Part shown: in pieces, positions 44,501 to 58,881 of the stretch
How positions within the stretch are numbered: position 1 is the stretch's first letter
Layout: each line of letters opens with the position of its first letter
Source of the DNA: Guillardia theta CCMP2712
Lineage: Eukaryota > Cryptophyceae > Pyrenomonadales > Geminigeraceae
DNA: 64,000 bases
NCBI RefSeq assembly: GCF_000315625.1
Contig: NW_005434611.1
Coordinates: 182,524-246,523, forward strand
Direction: 5' to 3'
Made by a program: the position numbers and the translations under genes
The notes under the pieces: model-generated
What the model saw: the letters and a program-made list of their open reading frames with translations, nothing else
Database searches by the model: none
What the model was told of the DNA's origin: nothing

Positions 44501-47500
44501 CTGTGGGGCATGTGTTCTTGACCGGCACTTGTTATGCCGAGAGCGTAGCAAGGCTACAGAGAAGTTTCACAGAGTTGCTTACAAGCGACGAGGCTGACAG
44601 GCCGGATGAAAGCTTCATCCTTGACGCGATAGCATGTGTCCCCCCCCGGCTGCGGAGGGACGTGGGCCTTCCCGTCTTTGCTGAGCCGTTCTTGAGCTCA
44701 GCCACGAGTGCGAGCCAGCGACTGGTCGCGTCATGCAAGTCAGAGGCGCACGAGGTTGTCCTTGAACGGTTGGCCGCCGCCTTCCCCCGCCTCAACTTCA
44801 CCCTCAGACGAGACGACTCGCACCCGTTGGAAGCAGCTCCGCGTTCAGTTCCAGTGCCATCGGAGGCAAGCGGAGATGATGGGGTGGTGGAGAGCAGAGG
44901 AGATGGAGAAGCAGCACAAGAGCGCGCGATTGAGGCGAGAAAGTGTACACATGACGGGGATGAAGCAGAGTCGAAGACCGAATTGATATGCCGCAAGATT
45001 CGGAACAAGTACGGAATTCAACTCGACACCATGGGACTGGATCCTGAGCTCAGGAAGGTGGTGGAAGAGCAGAGGAAGATGTTGAAGAAGTGAGTACAAG
45101 TCCTTCATCGATGTTGCACATGCTTGACTGTGATGTTTCCAGCTCACTCAAGTTACTGTCTACGGAGCTGTACGCCAAGGAAATCCACTACATACACGAG
45201 GTGAGATCGTTGGCTGTAGAGGAGAGGAAGCTGATAGTTGTGCGTTTGTCAGATCATCCAGAACTGTGATGACAACTCGTACACGGGCGACGTGGAGCCC
45301 TCGTTGATCATCCGGCTGACAGAAGAGTTGATTGAGTTCGAGAACAACGAGATCGGGTTCAGCGAGAGAGACGTCGAGTCGATATGCTCCATCGGCCAGA
45401 GCAGCAAAGCCAACAGGAAGGGTTTCATAGGGCACAAGGGCATAGGGTTCAAGAGCGTGTTCAAGATCTGCAGCAAGCCCAAGATCCATTCCAACGAGTT
45501 CCACTTCGAGCTCGCGGCAGAGGCGAAGGAGGGGGAGGAGAGCGCGGGGTTGGAGTACATCGTCCCTCAACCAATTCCTCCCCCAGCAGGATGGCGAGCT
45601 GGCTCCGGGACGAAGATCGTGCTTCCCATCGCGAGCAGCCGTCGACGGGAGATCCAAGCATGCATCAAGGACTTGGAGGAGACGATCCTGCTCTTCCTGC
45701 GGAAGCTGAGGGTGATCGAGATACACGACGCGAGGGCACAGGATGGCTCCGTGCACATCAGGAGGATGAGGAGAGAAGCTGAGACGGAGGGGAACTTTGA
45801 CTTGGTCAGCCTCACCAAGGTCGTGGACGGCGAGGAGTCGAGCCAAGACTGGCTGGTGCTCAAGACCAACGTGGCTGAGAAGACGCAGGATGACCTCTGC
45901 CTCCAGCTGGCGGTTCCTTTCATGCACGAGCTGGGAGCCGAGCAGGACTACCAGCAGAGAGATGTCTTTGCGTACCTCCCGGTGAGATGCTACGGGTTCC
46001 GTTTCATCGTCAACGGAGACTTCGCCGTCACCTCGTCAAGGGAGTCGGTGGACACCATGGACAGTAGGAACCTGCGCCTCCGCGATGGGATAGCCAGACA
46101 CTTTCCTACGTTGATACGCGAGTTGCAGGAGAGGTACCTGTCAGCGACGAAGCAGAACCAGGAAGCTGAGAGAGACGTGCATGTAGGAGAGTACACGCGG
46201 GTGGTCATGTCTGTCCTCCCGACCCCAGGAGAGGTCAACGACTTCTTCGCGGTTGTACCTGATCAGATCAGGAGAGCGATCGATAGCCTTGAGCTTGTTC
46301 CCCTCAGGACCGGAAAGTTTGTCAAGGCTCGTTGTGCCGTGTGGAGGCCGCGGAAGGTGGAGAGTGAAGTCATCAGCTTCTTGGAGGAGATGCTCGCCGA
46401 GGAAGGACTGGGGTTTGTGCACGACGCCGTCGCCAAGTACCAGGTCCTCGGCGAACATCTGGGGATCAGACGCCTCCAGCAAGTCTTCCCATCCATCTTG
46501 AAGCATCTGGAGCAACGGCTGCAGTCCAGCCTCTCCGACGACCTGACTATGGAGTGCTTGGCATGGATCTTCAACGAGCTGAGAGACGAGGAGGACGTGG
46601 CAGTACTTCGGGAGGTCTTGCAACGCAAACTGATCCCTCTGGCCTCGGGCGACTTTGTCAGGCCACAGGAGAAGAGTGTGTATGTGCTTCAAGACGTCTT
46701 TGATCTTTCTCTCGATCCTTCCCCCTCCTTCCGCATCCTCCATCCCTTGTTCGCCGAGAAGATCCAGATGTACGGTCGCGGCCTGAAGAGCTTCTTGAAG
46801 GAGATGAATGTGGTCTGGAACAACGCTGAAGCATTCCTGCGCAGCCAACTGATGCCCGTGTTGCATGACCAAGAGAGCGAGGAGAAGGATCTGGTGACCG
46901 GGCTGATTCTGCTCAAGAAGGTGTTGGAACAGCAGAGTGAGCAGGTGAGGCGGCTAATGTTGCTCGACATCCGGCAGAAAGGCATCGTGCTGCTCGACGA
47001 GCAAGGAGATCGTGTGTGGAGCTGCAACGCGCTGCATCAGGGCCCGAGCTACTCCAAGCATGCGGACCGAGTGACCGACATCGTCGGGAGATCCTCCGGC
47101 TCCATGTCCCCTGTCCCCTGGAAGTTGGTCAGCTCCAAGTACCTCGAGAAGGAACAGGATGCGGGAGGATGGAGGGCGGTCTTCCTTGGGCTGGGGATCT
47201 TGACCTTCTGCCACGTCCGAGAACCTGGATACACCTCAGAAGAGATGTGCAGCCTCTATCGGTCCATCGTCGAAGCGGATGGAGCTCCAGAGCCGAGGCG
47301 ACGGAGACTGCAGCTGTTCTTCTCTCTGCTCTCGGATGTCTGGCAGGAGGAGTACGAGCAGGCTCTTGGTCTTCCGGAGGAAGGCGAGGTAGCTTTTCTC
47401 ACCTTCCTCCGCCAGGAAGCCAAGCTCCCAGGCACTGACGGTCAGCTCCATCCCCCGCAGCTTCTCCTTCAGAGGACCGAGCACGTCTACAGAGTCCTGG

Positions 47501-50010
47501 GGGCAAAAGGAATCTACCCAGACGTCGACAATCTGGACGTGAAGCTCTCCCAGCGCCTTGGAATCAGCTCCCAGCTGCAGCCCAGCAACATTTTCGATCA
47601 GTTGGAGCACTGGAGAAGCTCTTCAACGCCTCTGTCACTGAGCTTCATGGAGAGCGTCTACAAGTGCCTGCGATCAGACCAGTCCAGCTGTAACTCCAGC
47701 AGTGAGCGGAGATGCATCTTCGTGCCTGACAAGCATTCGGTGATGAGTCTGGTGACGCAGAAAGGAAAGGAGAAGTACGTGTTGGATGCGTCAGTGGAGA
47801 CGGCGGGCAAGTGGTACAGCGCGCCGTCGCTGGTGCTGAAGGATCCGAGCTACCTCCTTGACACTGACAGAATAGAAGTGACGAGGGGGATGAACGACTA
47901 CTGCTGTCAGGGAGACTTCCGTGCTGTGGAAGCTTACTACAAGAACGTCTTGGACGTGCTCTCGGGGTTCGGAGTGAGGGAGGAGCCGCCGTACGAGTTC
48001 TATACCAGCCTGTTGAGGCGTCTGGAGAGAGAGTCGTCCTCCAAGATCACTGCCGTGGAGAAGCTTGCTTGCCAACTTCGAGTCCTCGTCCACTTCTCCT
48101 TCGAGTTCGACGACACCAGGAGCAACCTGAAGCCTCTCTTTGCCGACCAGCCGCATGCTCACCCCAGGACGCTGGAGGAGCTGCTGGCGCTCGTGCGTGA
48201 GACGACGCTGAGGAACAAGTGGGTCGAGAAAGCCTTGCAGCTCGAGACTGCCGTCAGGCAGATGAGGGATCATGATGTTCGCTTCCCCGGCAGCGACGGC
48301 TCCTCTGTGGCCCTCAGTGAGTGCCTGGCCATCTACGAGGACGATGCTGTGGCCCCGAGGCTTGAGGCGCTTGGAGGTCAGTTTGGCTTCAGTGCCATGG
48401 AGCTTCAGTCCTCTGCCCGTTGGATGGATGTCGTGAAGCAGTCGGTCTGTCTGCGGCACTTTGACGTATCCGATGGGAAGCCTTTCAGGGCTGATCAGGG
48501 CGGGGTCGCGGTCAAAGGCTATCCCCTCCACCTCGCGAGATTCTACCATGAGGTCCTGGGCCTGCCGCACCTGGCGGGCTGCATTGAGGAAGAGGTGAAG
48601 GCAAAGGACAAGGTGGCAGGCATGAAGGTCACGATCTCAGTTGCCAGCGACTCGACGGGCCGTCGAGATGAGAAGCTTTCTTTCCTCCCTGACTCAGAAG
48701 CTGAGAGCCGAGGAGAACAGCTGGAGGTATCAGACCCGGATCTCCTCATCCTGTGCTCAGTGTTGGAGGCCGTCAAGAGGTTTGCTGGCGAGTCTTCTCA
48801 CTCGGTGCAAGTTGTTTGCGTCCACGACCTCTACGTCCACATCGGCATCAGGCAGCCAGACAAGCAGTTCAAGGAGCTTCTCACCGTTGAGAAGAGAATG
48901 ACAAGCCAGCGTGTGGGCGGAGAGAGGGTGATGAGCGTGGTGCAAGGAACGCTGAGTCACATGTCTGACGGGGATGACATCGTTCATGAGCTTGTGCGAT
49001 GCTTGTCTGCGCTGCTGGACTTGCAGGTCAGCTCGAGTTGCCTGTGTGATATCCTGACGTGACGTGCTCTGCAGGGGACGCGAGACTCGGAGATCGAAGA
49101 GGCCGTGAGAGGCTCCATCAGGAGCAGCCTTGGCCTCTCGACCAGGAGCCCAGCAGGGAACGATGGCGGTATATCCGCGGCGATGCAGAGGATACAGCTG
49201 CATGAAGAGGAAGAGCTGGAGTTGGTGGAGGACGGAGACTTCGATTTCTCAGATGTCTCAAAGCAGATCAATGCAAATCGCTTAAGTGAGATCGAGCGAC
49301 TGAGACTGAAAGCTGCCACGTCATCGCCCGGTGAGCCCGAGCGGAGCGTGCTTCAGACTATCCGCGACCCCCTGGCATTCTCGTCGGAGGAGCGGGTACG
49401 AGTGCCGATGCCTGTCCGACTCCCCAGGCACCTTCACTTCATGATGCCCAGCATGGACGACGAGGAAGAGGAGGGAGAGGGGGAGGAGGAAGCGTATGAG
49501 CTCGCGAACATCTCAGTCCCTCAGGACCAGGAGCGCTCATCGGAGACGGGAAGGTAGGAGAGGACTGTGCGACTGCGAGGCGAGCTGACATGCTGCAGGA
49601 TCGGGGAGGCGATCATGAACGCCTGGCTGTCGTCCAACCACTTCGACTTCAAGTGGGTGAACGAGGACGGCGAGTCCTTGAAGCCCTTCGACTTCGTCGT
49701 GAGAACCGACGAGAAGGACTGGTACCTCGAGGTGAAGGCGACGGAGGGCAGCATGCCGGAGGCTTCGGCGGCGGAGGAAATCTTCATCTCCCCTCAGGAG
49801 ATTCACTTTGCAATGACCAACCCCGTTGCCTTGGCCCGTATCTACCAGACGAGGTCTGAGAACCCGCGGGTTCTCGTGCTCAAGGCCTTCTCCAGGCTCG
49901 TACGAGCCAACAAGATCGAGTGCCGAGCTCGCATCTCAGCCAAGACGATCAAGAAACAAGTTGCGGAGGACGAAGCGGGAGAGGGACTGGACGCTTCACA
50001 CTCACAGTAG
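41521..50010 (+). CDS. NO VEIN-type HATPase protein with RGG tail, ZZ finger and DUF3883
   Basis: Five exons, 41521-45089, 45143-45200, 45253-49026, 49075-49553 and 49599-50010; 2763 aa, all GT-AG, phases closing. Order: an RGG/GGR-rich N-terminus (residues 5-30, and again 60-75); helical regions; a ZZ-type zinc finger (about 425-480: CSVCLFLIQGTRWSCGSC, then DLCDMC and CEHH); a GHKL/Hsp90-type ATPase typical of NO VEIN and sacsin (about 1208-1470: IIQNCDDN, ESICSIGQSSK, GHKGIGFKSVF, and FRFIVNGDFAVTSSRESVD); a long helical middle; and a C-terminal DUF3883 nuclease-like domain (DFVVRTDEKDWYLEVKATEG). In Arabidopsis NO VEIN is a nuclear factor for auxin-dependent cell fate. The role here is unknown; chaperone or remodelling of RNA-protein complexes would suit the RGG and ATPase parts. 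Confidence 0.88.
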
Positions 50011-51507
50011 TAGGCTACTGCATGACTCTCACGTAGAATTTCACGGTCAATACACTGGGACAGTCTCTTGCCATTCAACCTTGTAGCCGCTTTTCGAAGT
50101 CCACTCAGTATCACGGTGACCTGATTGGGCCGCCGGCCCGGCCCGGGCCGGGCCGGGGACGGTCTCCTGCACTGCCGCACCCGGCGACTCACTGCCGGGC
50201 CCGGGGCTCACTGAATCAACTGGATCGGACTGCCGCTGTGCCTGCAAATCGGTCTATGTCACGGATTGCGCTGGGTACTAGGGGTACTGATAAGGACTGA
50301 AGGGAGGGTACTCTTTTGTCCGGAGTACGTAGAAGGGGTGGGGTCATATGGTACGGTGAGCCTTGGGTACTTCAATGAGGGGTTAAAAGAGTGGGAATAA
50401 GATGGTAGGGGTCACGAACGGATGGTGGAAAAGGTAGGGTAGGGTGGTCTCAACCTTTCGGAGGACTGGAGTGTTTTTTTGGGTCGTTTTTTAATTCTTT
50501 TGACTTTGGGGTGGGTGGTTGACTCATTAGTTGGAAAAGAAGGGGTGGGGGTACTAGTGACTGTTGACAGGGTGGGGTGCATGTCTTGAATTGTATCCAT
50601 ACCATGGATACAGTACATTAGAACTAAAAGCAAAATCAAATAGGGGGTGGGGTAGTGGATATTGTTAAAGTGGGGGTGGGGTTCTGAAAGAGATGTGGAG
50701 GGGGTAGGTTTTATAAGTTCAACCTTGAAGGTTTTTTTATGGACTTGGGGAGTTAACTGGGTAGGAAGAAGGGGGGGTAAGGGTGGTACGAAGACTCTAT
50801 GGACGGGGTACTTTGGAGGTAAACAACAGGGGTATTTTTGTAAAAATTTCCAAATGGAGGGGTGTACATGAAAATGAAAGTGACCAAAACATGTTGACCG
50901 ACGAGACGCGAGCCGATAATGCCATATGAAGGAGGGAGAGAAGGGAAGGCGGGAGGGAGGGAGGGAGGAGGGGGAGGAGAGAGAGGAGGGAGGAGAGAGA
51001 GGAGGGAGGAGAGAGAGGAGGGAGGAGAGAGAGGAGGAGAGAGGGGGAGAGAGAGGATAGGAGTGAAGAGAGAGGCTGGAGGTGAGGTGAACACAGCATA
51101 GCACGGTAGAGTTGAGCAGAGCAGAACAAGGTGGATGGAGAAATGGAGATGATGAACAGAGAGAAGTCAGAACAAACAGGAAGACATGCAATGAAAGGAG
51201 CAATGGATTGGCAGCAAGGCAGAAGAAGAAGGAAGAGAAACACTTGGACAGGTCCTCAGCGTACGACCTATGCTGGAAGGGCTGCCGTTGAAGTAGGTCA
51301 CGAGGAGGATATTAGATAAGAGGGGAGGACAAGCCTCAAATAACACTGTTTCTTGTCCCGACAAAATGTGACCGAGTGGCTTTTTGATCAGGGCTTTCCT
51401 TCCTCCCAGTCCATTCCATCTCGGTGCACTACAGTAGGTGTTGATTGAAGTCAGACCCTGGGCTATCTCGAGAGCAGAACAGTCGCAGGAGTCTTCCGAT
51501 TCTACTG
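50011..51507. other. intergenic: island in reversed order and purine array
   Basis: 50090-50230 is the palindromic GC-rich tract (GGGCCGCCGGCCCGG). 50270-50880 is the G-rich tract (GGGGTAC, GGGTGGG, also T-rich). 50930-51060 is GGGA/GGAGAGA purine repeat. No supported gene; frames on the minus strand here are repeat products. Confidence 0.55.
50090..50880. repeat. intergenic island, GC-rich tract then G-rich tract
   Basis: The two parts lie in the opposite order to those at 9535 and 40640, while the G-rich strand is still the + strand. Confidence 0.5.
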
Positions 51508-52202
51508 ATGACCATCAACACTTTCTGGCAAGGTGGAAACCAGAACTCTCCCTCCTCTTCCATGTGGAAGGTCCCAAATGCGGAAAGCAGGGGGATCAGG
51601 TACATACAGGGAAGGCCGTACATGAGCGGGAAGCCAAATGCTGATCCCGACGCGGCTGCCCTGCGAAGACACTCTCTGAGCCCGTCTCCCTCCGTGGTCA
51701 TGCCGCCCATCAGCCCTGAGTTCGGACAGAGGAGAGGCAGCCTGCTCTCGAGGTACGGCGTGCTCGGCAACAGCACACGGCCCAACACTGTGCCCGACCC
51801 GTTCAACCTGGAGACCTCCAAGAGGTCTCGCCGTCCCCTCTCGCGCCTGTCCCAGTATCCGCCGGGCAAGGTGAGGGGGAGTCAGCGTGTTACTGGCCTG
51901 TGCGCGCCGATGACGGGGGGGTGGCAGGAGCCAGGAGTGAGCATCCAGGAGCGGATCAGAGCTCGAGAACTCATGTCCAGCCCTCCTCCCAAGCCCGTGA
52001 ACTGGATGATTGGAAGCGCCCAAGTCATCGTCAAAGATGTGCAGGTTCCCTCTTGACCGCTTTCTCTTCGCTGCTCACTTCACCTGTGAAGAAACCTTCA
52101 CAAGCCCCGAAAGAGAGCGAGTTTGTTCGGCTTGCCAGGGCAAGATCTCGAGGCAGCTTGTTCGAACGAAGCTTCGGCGGTAGCAAGCCTCTCGGAATCT
52201 AA
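51508..52202 (+). CDS. small Ser/Pro/Arg-rich protein of unknown function
   Basis: Likely exons 51508-51870, 51928-52044 and 52092-52202, 196 aa, phase 0 junctions; the first intron could also be retained without a stop. No domain is recognised. It has a Tyr/Arg/Ser-rich middle (RRHSLSPSPSVVMPPISPEF, SKRSRRPLSRLSQYPPGK) with several SP sites, and a basic C-terminus (RARSRGSLFERSFGG). Probably intrinsically disordered. The start is the first ATG of the frame; an upstream exon is possible because an acceptor-like CTACAGTAG precedes the frame. Confidence 0.5.
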
Positions 52203-52375
52203 ACTGTGAAAGATCGCGACCAGTAGGGAGGGCAGGTTTGTGCACCGACAGTGACCACGAGGAGGAGATCTATATCAGGAGAGTACACGAGGTTGTTCAT
52301 CGCTGCAGTTTTATCAACTCGTACGCTGTATGTTCCTCAACAATTTTGCAAAAGAGTGAAGGAGTCCTAAGTCGT

Positions 52376-54830
<2,455 letters not shown>

Positions 54831-56426
54831 CCTTGAGATCTATCAAGGCAATTCATTAGGACTTGAACACCGGCAGCGCAGGGGTCAACGGGACTCTTCA
54901 GTTCCTCTTTCATTCCCTACAATGATACAAACTATGCTTGCATATCTGCAGCACTGCCTTTGTTCTCTCATGAAAACAATGGGAGGGGGGCACAACTGAA
55001 TCCAAAGAAGCTAGATGACGAATGGGGGCGCATGAGAATCCAAATCTAAATAGAATGCACAAAACCTACTCGACAAGACTGTTTGAAAGCATCTCATTGC
55101 CACGGCATGAAGTATATGATTACAAATCAACAAGGGTGACAAATAAGTCGTTTTTACACTGGCGGAATACCGAATCACAACAACCAAGACTGTAAAGAAG
55201 CTGAGGAATAGCCCAAAGTGACAGGGCATCAGAGCAATGCTCACGAATGCACCGAGACAAGCCGGTGGAGGATCCAGAGAAGTTAGAAATAGTTTCAAGA
55301 GATAGAGAAAGTAGAGAGAGTATACAAGCTTGTTCAAGGCAAGGCTTGACGGAAAAGCAACAAAAAAGTGAGGAATAACGTGGAAGGTGGGAGGAGACGT
55401 CAGAGGAAGGGAAGAGCAAGGGAGAAAGAGTGAAAACCATGGAGTGGATAGGATGGGGAGCAATCGATTTATCATTGGGGGAGGAGGATCAGGAGCAGGA
55501 GCAGGAGAGCAGGAGAGCAGGAGAGCAGGAGCAGGAGGTAGCGGCGGCATGTGGAGGCGGCGGAGATGTGGACATGTCAGGGGGTAGTCCTAGAGACAAG
55601 CACCAGGGTAGAAGATAGGGGGTAGGGGGTAGGGGGTTAGGCACACAGAATCCTTCAAATGGTAGGGTGGTCTTGCTCATATTTCATTTTGAATAAGGGG
55701 CTCCAAATCTGATTAAAATACTTGAATTTGAAATGTTTGATCTTACTATTCTTTGAAATTATCAATTTTTCACCTTGTTATATAAATTTTCTGTACTTAT
55801 TGTGAAAAAAAATGTTAGCACGGAAAAATTATATTCTCCCTTAGTACCCAACCACATCTCATACTTTCACAGAAGAAATCCTCTGGCTTGAGGGCTGCCT
55901 TTACCCCTCCTTTGTCCCGAGAAAGCACCGGTGTCTGTGCCCCACCCCTACATTTAGTACCCCTACCCCCTAGTCTCCCAGTAGGAGTCGTAGAGGTACA
56001 ACCAAAAAAAAAAGCCTTCGGCGGTGTAGGAATGTAACGGATTTTGAAACGAACTTGGTGTGCTTCAGTGCCCTGGGGTACGCCGGTGCCTCCCGGGCAC
56101 TCAGGGCCGAGGCCCGCCGGAGGCTCCGCGAAGTTGATCATACTGCCACCCGCCGGGCCACCCGGCCCTGGGCAGGGCCGGGTGCCAAGGCTGCTGGGCT
56201 CCGATCAGGCTCAGTAGTGGCGGGGCCACCGTGACCATCCGATCGGATCCGGGACGGCGCGGGCGCCCCGCCGGCCCGGCGGCAGCCCGGCTCGTCGGAG
56301 CGGCGGATGATTCAACGGTTCCGAAAGTAACCGTTCATTGTGATTGTGTGGCATTCATTATTTAGACTAGTCTACAGGCTCAAACAATAAAACTTGAAAT
56401 GATCATGAAAGCGACCTGGCGGTGAC
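54831..56426. other. intergenic region upstream of V-ATPase A, with island
   Basis: 54831-55600 is the 5' flank of V-ATPase A; a 179-codon minus frame at 55011-55550 is hydrophobic but not supported. 55480-55535 is an AGGAGC repeat. 55610-55645 has GGGGTAGG words and 55930-55985 the C-rich complement; 56080-56290 is the palindromic GC-rich tract. 55700-55850 is AT-rich. Confidence 0.5.
55610..56300. repeat. intergenic island, short G/C-rich tracts then palindromic GC-rich tract
   Basis: GGCCCGGCGG, GGATCGG/CCGATC and CACTCAGGG words recur as in the other islands. The G-rich part is short and mixed with its complement. Confidence 0.45.
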
Positions 56427-58881
56427 TCAGCCCGGCGCGTTGGCTAGACTACCGGTGAGCTCAGCCTCCTGCTCCTCGCCCTCCCCATGGAAGGTCGCGT
56501 CGTGCCAGTCCTGCTGCCCTCGGATCGTTTCCTACCAGACTCTCGTCAGCTCACTGCGAGGTCCTCAAATCAGGGCGGCTCACGTTAAAGTTTTCTGCCC
56601 TCAGGCTGCCGCTGTACTCGCTCTTGGGCCAGTCGCTAGGTACAGCAGATCTCTGAGGGAACATAGATTCTCCGTGGCAGACCTCCGGGGAAGTCAGAGC
56701 GGCGTGAGGTGGAGGACGGAGGAGGGTGACGGGCGCTGAGCAGCAGTGCGAAGAGAGAGGGGGAGGAAGGAGCAGGCGGAGGAGAATGATGACTCACCAT
56801 GTCCAGCCCCAGCAGCTCCTCGTCAATGGCTACACGCAGCCCGATGGTGTAGTCCACCAGCTGAAAACGTTTCTCGTCACATGAAACAAGAGGTGGAGGA
56901 GAGGAAGGACCTTGAGGAGGAGAAAGGAGATAGCGCAGGACCAAACTGCCGCTATGGCGATACCATAGAGCTGCAAGTAAATCTACGAAGTACCCGGATC
57001 AGAAAGGAATTCATCATGAATGAGAAGGAGGGAAACGGGAGACAGAGAAGAAGGGGGGATGAGCAGTGATGAGTACGTCATTAGAAAAGAGATGGAAGGG
57101 GAAAAGGGGATAGGACACGAGGGAAGAATATACGAGAAAGAGGGTAGTCAGGATTTCAGGATGGGCGGAGAGGTACAGGAGGGAACCTGCTTGGGGTTGC
57201 CATAGAAAGCGCCATTGACAGGGGAGAGAATTTGGACATTCGCGTTGGCAAAGAAGCCTGTCAGGATGCCTCCCAAGAAACCTCCCGGGCCGTGGATGCC
57301 TGCCGCACCGTCAGCACGAGCTGCTGGCGTTCATGGGAAGGAGCACCGAAGGCGTCCAGAGCGTCGTCGTACCCGAAGCGACTTTTGAGCTGGAGAGGAA
57401 GCGTCAGGATTGCACAGAGCGCGAGAGATCGAGCGATGCCTGGCACGAAAGGTAGCAGATGGGCCCGGCAAGGAGGCCGAAGATGAAAGCAGCTGTGTTG
57501 TCGACGAATCTGAGCATACAGCTTTCAAGATTCATCCCAAACACTCTTGCAAGCCCTCACCCTGCTCCTGGGGTGATGGCGACCAGCCCAGAGATCGCTC
57601 CACTAATGATCCCAAGGACGCTGGAGGGTGCTCAGCCTTTCAGGGGATGCAAAGGTCTCGTCTACCTCGGTCGCTTCCTTATCTTCCACTCCGTCAACAT
57701 CCACGACAGAGAGCCCGTAGCCGCTGCAATCTGCAACAACCAGCAAAGGTCACTCAAGAATGTCGGGAGGACCCTCCCTTGCCTGTGAGTTCAGGACGGC
57801 CATGGTCGCTTGCCCGTTGGCATACTCTGCTGAACCCCTGGAAGGAGAGATTAGGATCAATTGTGTTCAGAACAAGTCCGATCATTTCTCACCCGTTGAA
57901 TCCGAACCAGCCAACCCACATCAGAGATGCTCCGAGGACCGAGATGAGGATGTTGTGGGGCTGGAACTGATAAGGGTGAAAGTTCAGTCCATACCCATGA
58001 GAGCACGAGGCACAGGACTTGCTCCTCACCTGCTCCCTGCCGTATCCCGTTCGCTTCCCCACAACGATTGACGACATGAGGCCAGAGCAGCCGGCTGATA
58101 TGTGCACTACGTTGCCTCCAGCAAAGTCCAGGATACCGGCCTCGTGCAAGAACCCGTCGGTCATCCACATGGAGTGGGCGATCGGGCAGTATACAAGGAT
58201 GTGCCAGAAGGCAATGAAGACCAGGGTAGGACCAAACCGCATCCTGTCAGCAAAAGAGCCGCTGATGAGCGCGGGGGTGATGATGGCAAAGGTTAGCTCG
58301 AACATGCAGAACAACGGCTCTGGAACTGTTGGCGATAGCGGATGACGGTGATTTCCGTACACGTTCTGCAACCAGAACTTTTTTGCTCCTCCGAAGACTG
58401 GCGATCCTGTGTCGAAGCACAAGCTGTATCCAAACGCCGCCCACAGGATGGTGACGAGGCACGCGATGGAGAAGCTCTGCATAACTGTCGACAGCACGTT
58501 CTGTACACGAACGAGCCCTCCGTAGAAGAGAGCAACGCCAGGGATGGTCATCATCAGCACAAGACCCGAACTGATGAGCTTCCATGAGATATCTCCGTCG
58601 TTCGTAGGCCTCTTGATGATACTTTCAATCGCAGTGATGTTCTTGACAATGCCACCTATGTTCCACGCTGCTATCTGCTGCTCGAGCGCTGTCACTCGGT
58701 TTGTCAGCTCTTCGTTCTGAGTAAGAGTCGTTAGAAGATGCTTCTGCATCTCCTCCATGCGCGCCATCCGAGCTTCCATCTTCTCCATCCGAAGCTTGCT
58801 GTTGGGACCTTGCCCGTCAGCGCACACCGACACGAGCACCATGGCAAGAAGCCCAAGGAGATGAAGAGAGCAGATCTTCAT
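56427..58881 (-). CDS. ammonium transporter (AMT/Mep family) with N-terminal coiled coil
   Basis: Twelve exons: 58881-58030, 57966-57893, 57837-57783, 57730-57666, 57620-57561, 57509-57440, 57389-57347, 57299-57187, 56970-56911, 56860-56798, 56682-56584 and 56531-56427; 552 aa, phases closing. The product conducts ammonium across the plasma or an inner membrane. Seen: signal peptide (LLGLLAMVLVSVCADG), a coiled-coil extension (about 30-70), then the AMT core: ALFYGGLVR, LDFAGGNVVHISAG (Asp and first pore His), SGAISGLVAITPGAG, FGYDDALDAFG, GIHGPGGFLGG (second pore His), and VCHGE near the end. Two introns have GC donors (TCACAG|GCAAGG at 57782 and TGCCAG|GCATCG at 57439). The extracellular coiled-coil extension is unusual. 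The last exon is less sure; without it the protein ends soon after 56584. Confidence 0.93.
57390..57439 (-). other. GC-AG intron 6 of the ammonium transporter
   Basis: A 50-bp intron with donor GCCAG|GCATCG and acceptor CTCTCCAG. The alternative GTGCCA donor four to five bases upstream would break the frame into LKSRFGYDD. Confidence 0.75.
57731..57782 (-). other. GC-AG intron 3 of the ammonium transporter
   Basis: A 52-bp intron with donor CACAG|GCAAGG and acceptor TTGTTGCAG. No GT donor nearby keeps the conserved reading frame. Confidence 0.82.

Noticed and set aside
55011-55550. 179-codon hydrophobic minus frame upstream of V-ATPase A
   Set aside because: Begins in an AGGAGC repeat, has no family features, and lies in the 5' flank of V-ATPase A.
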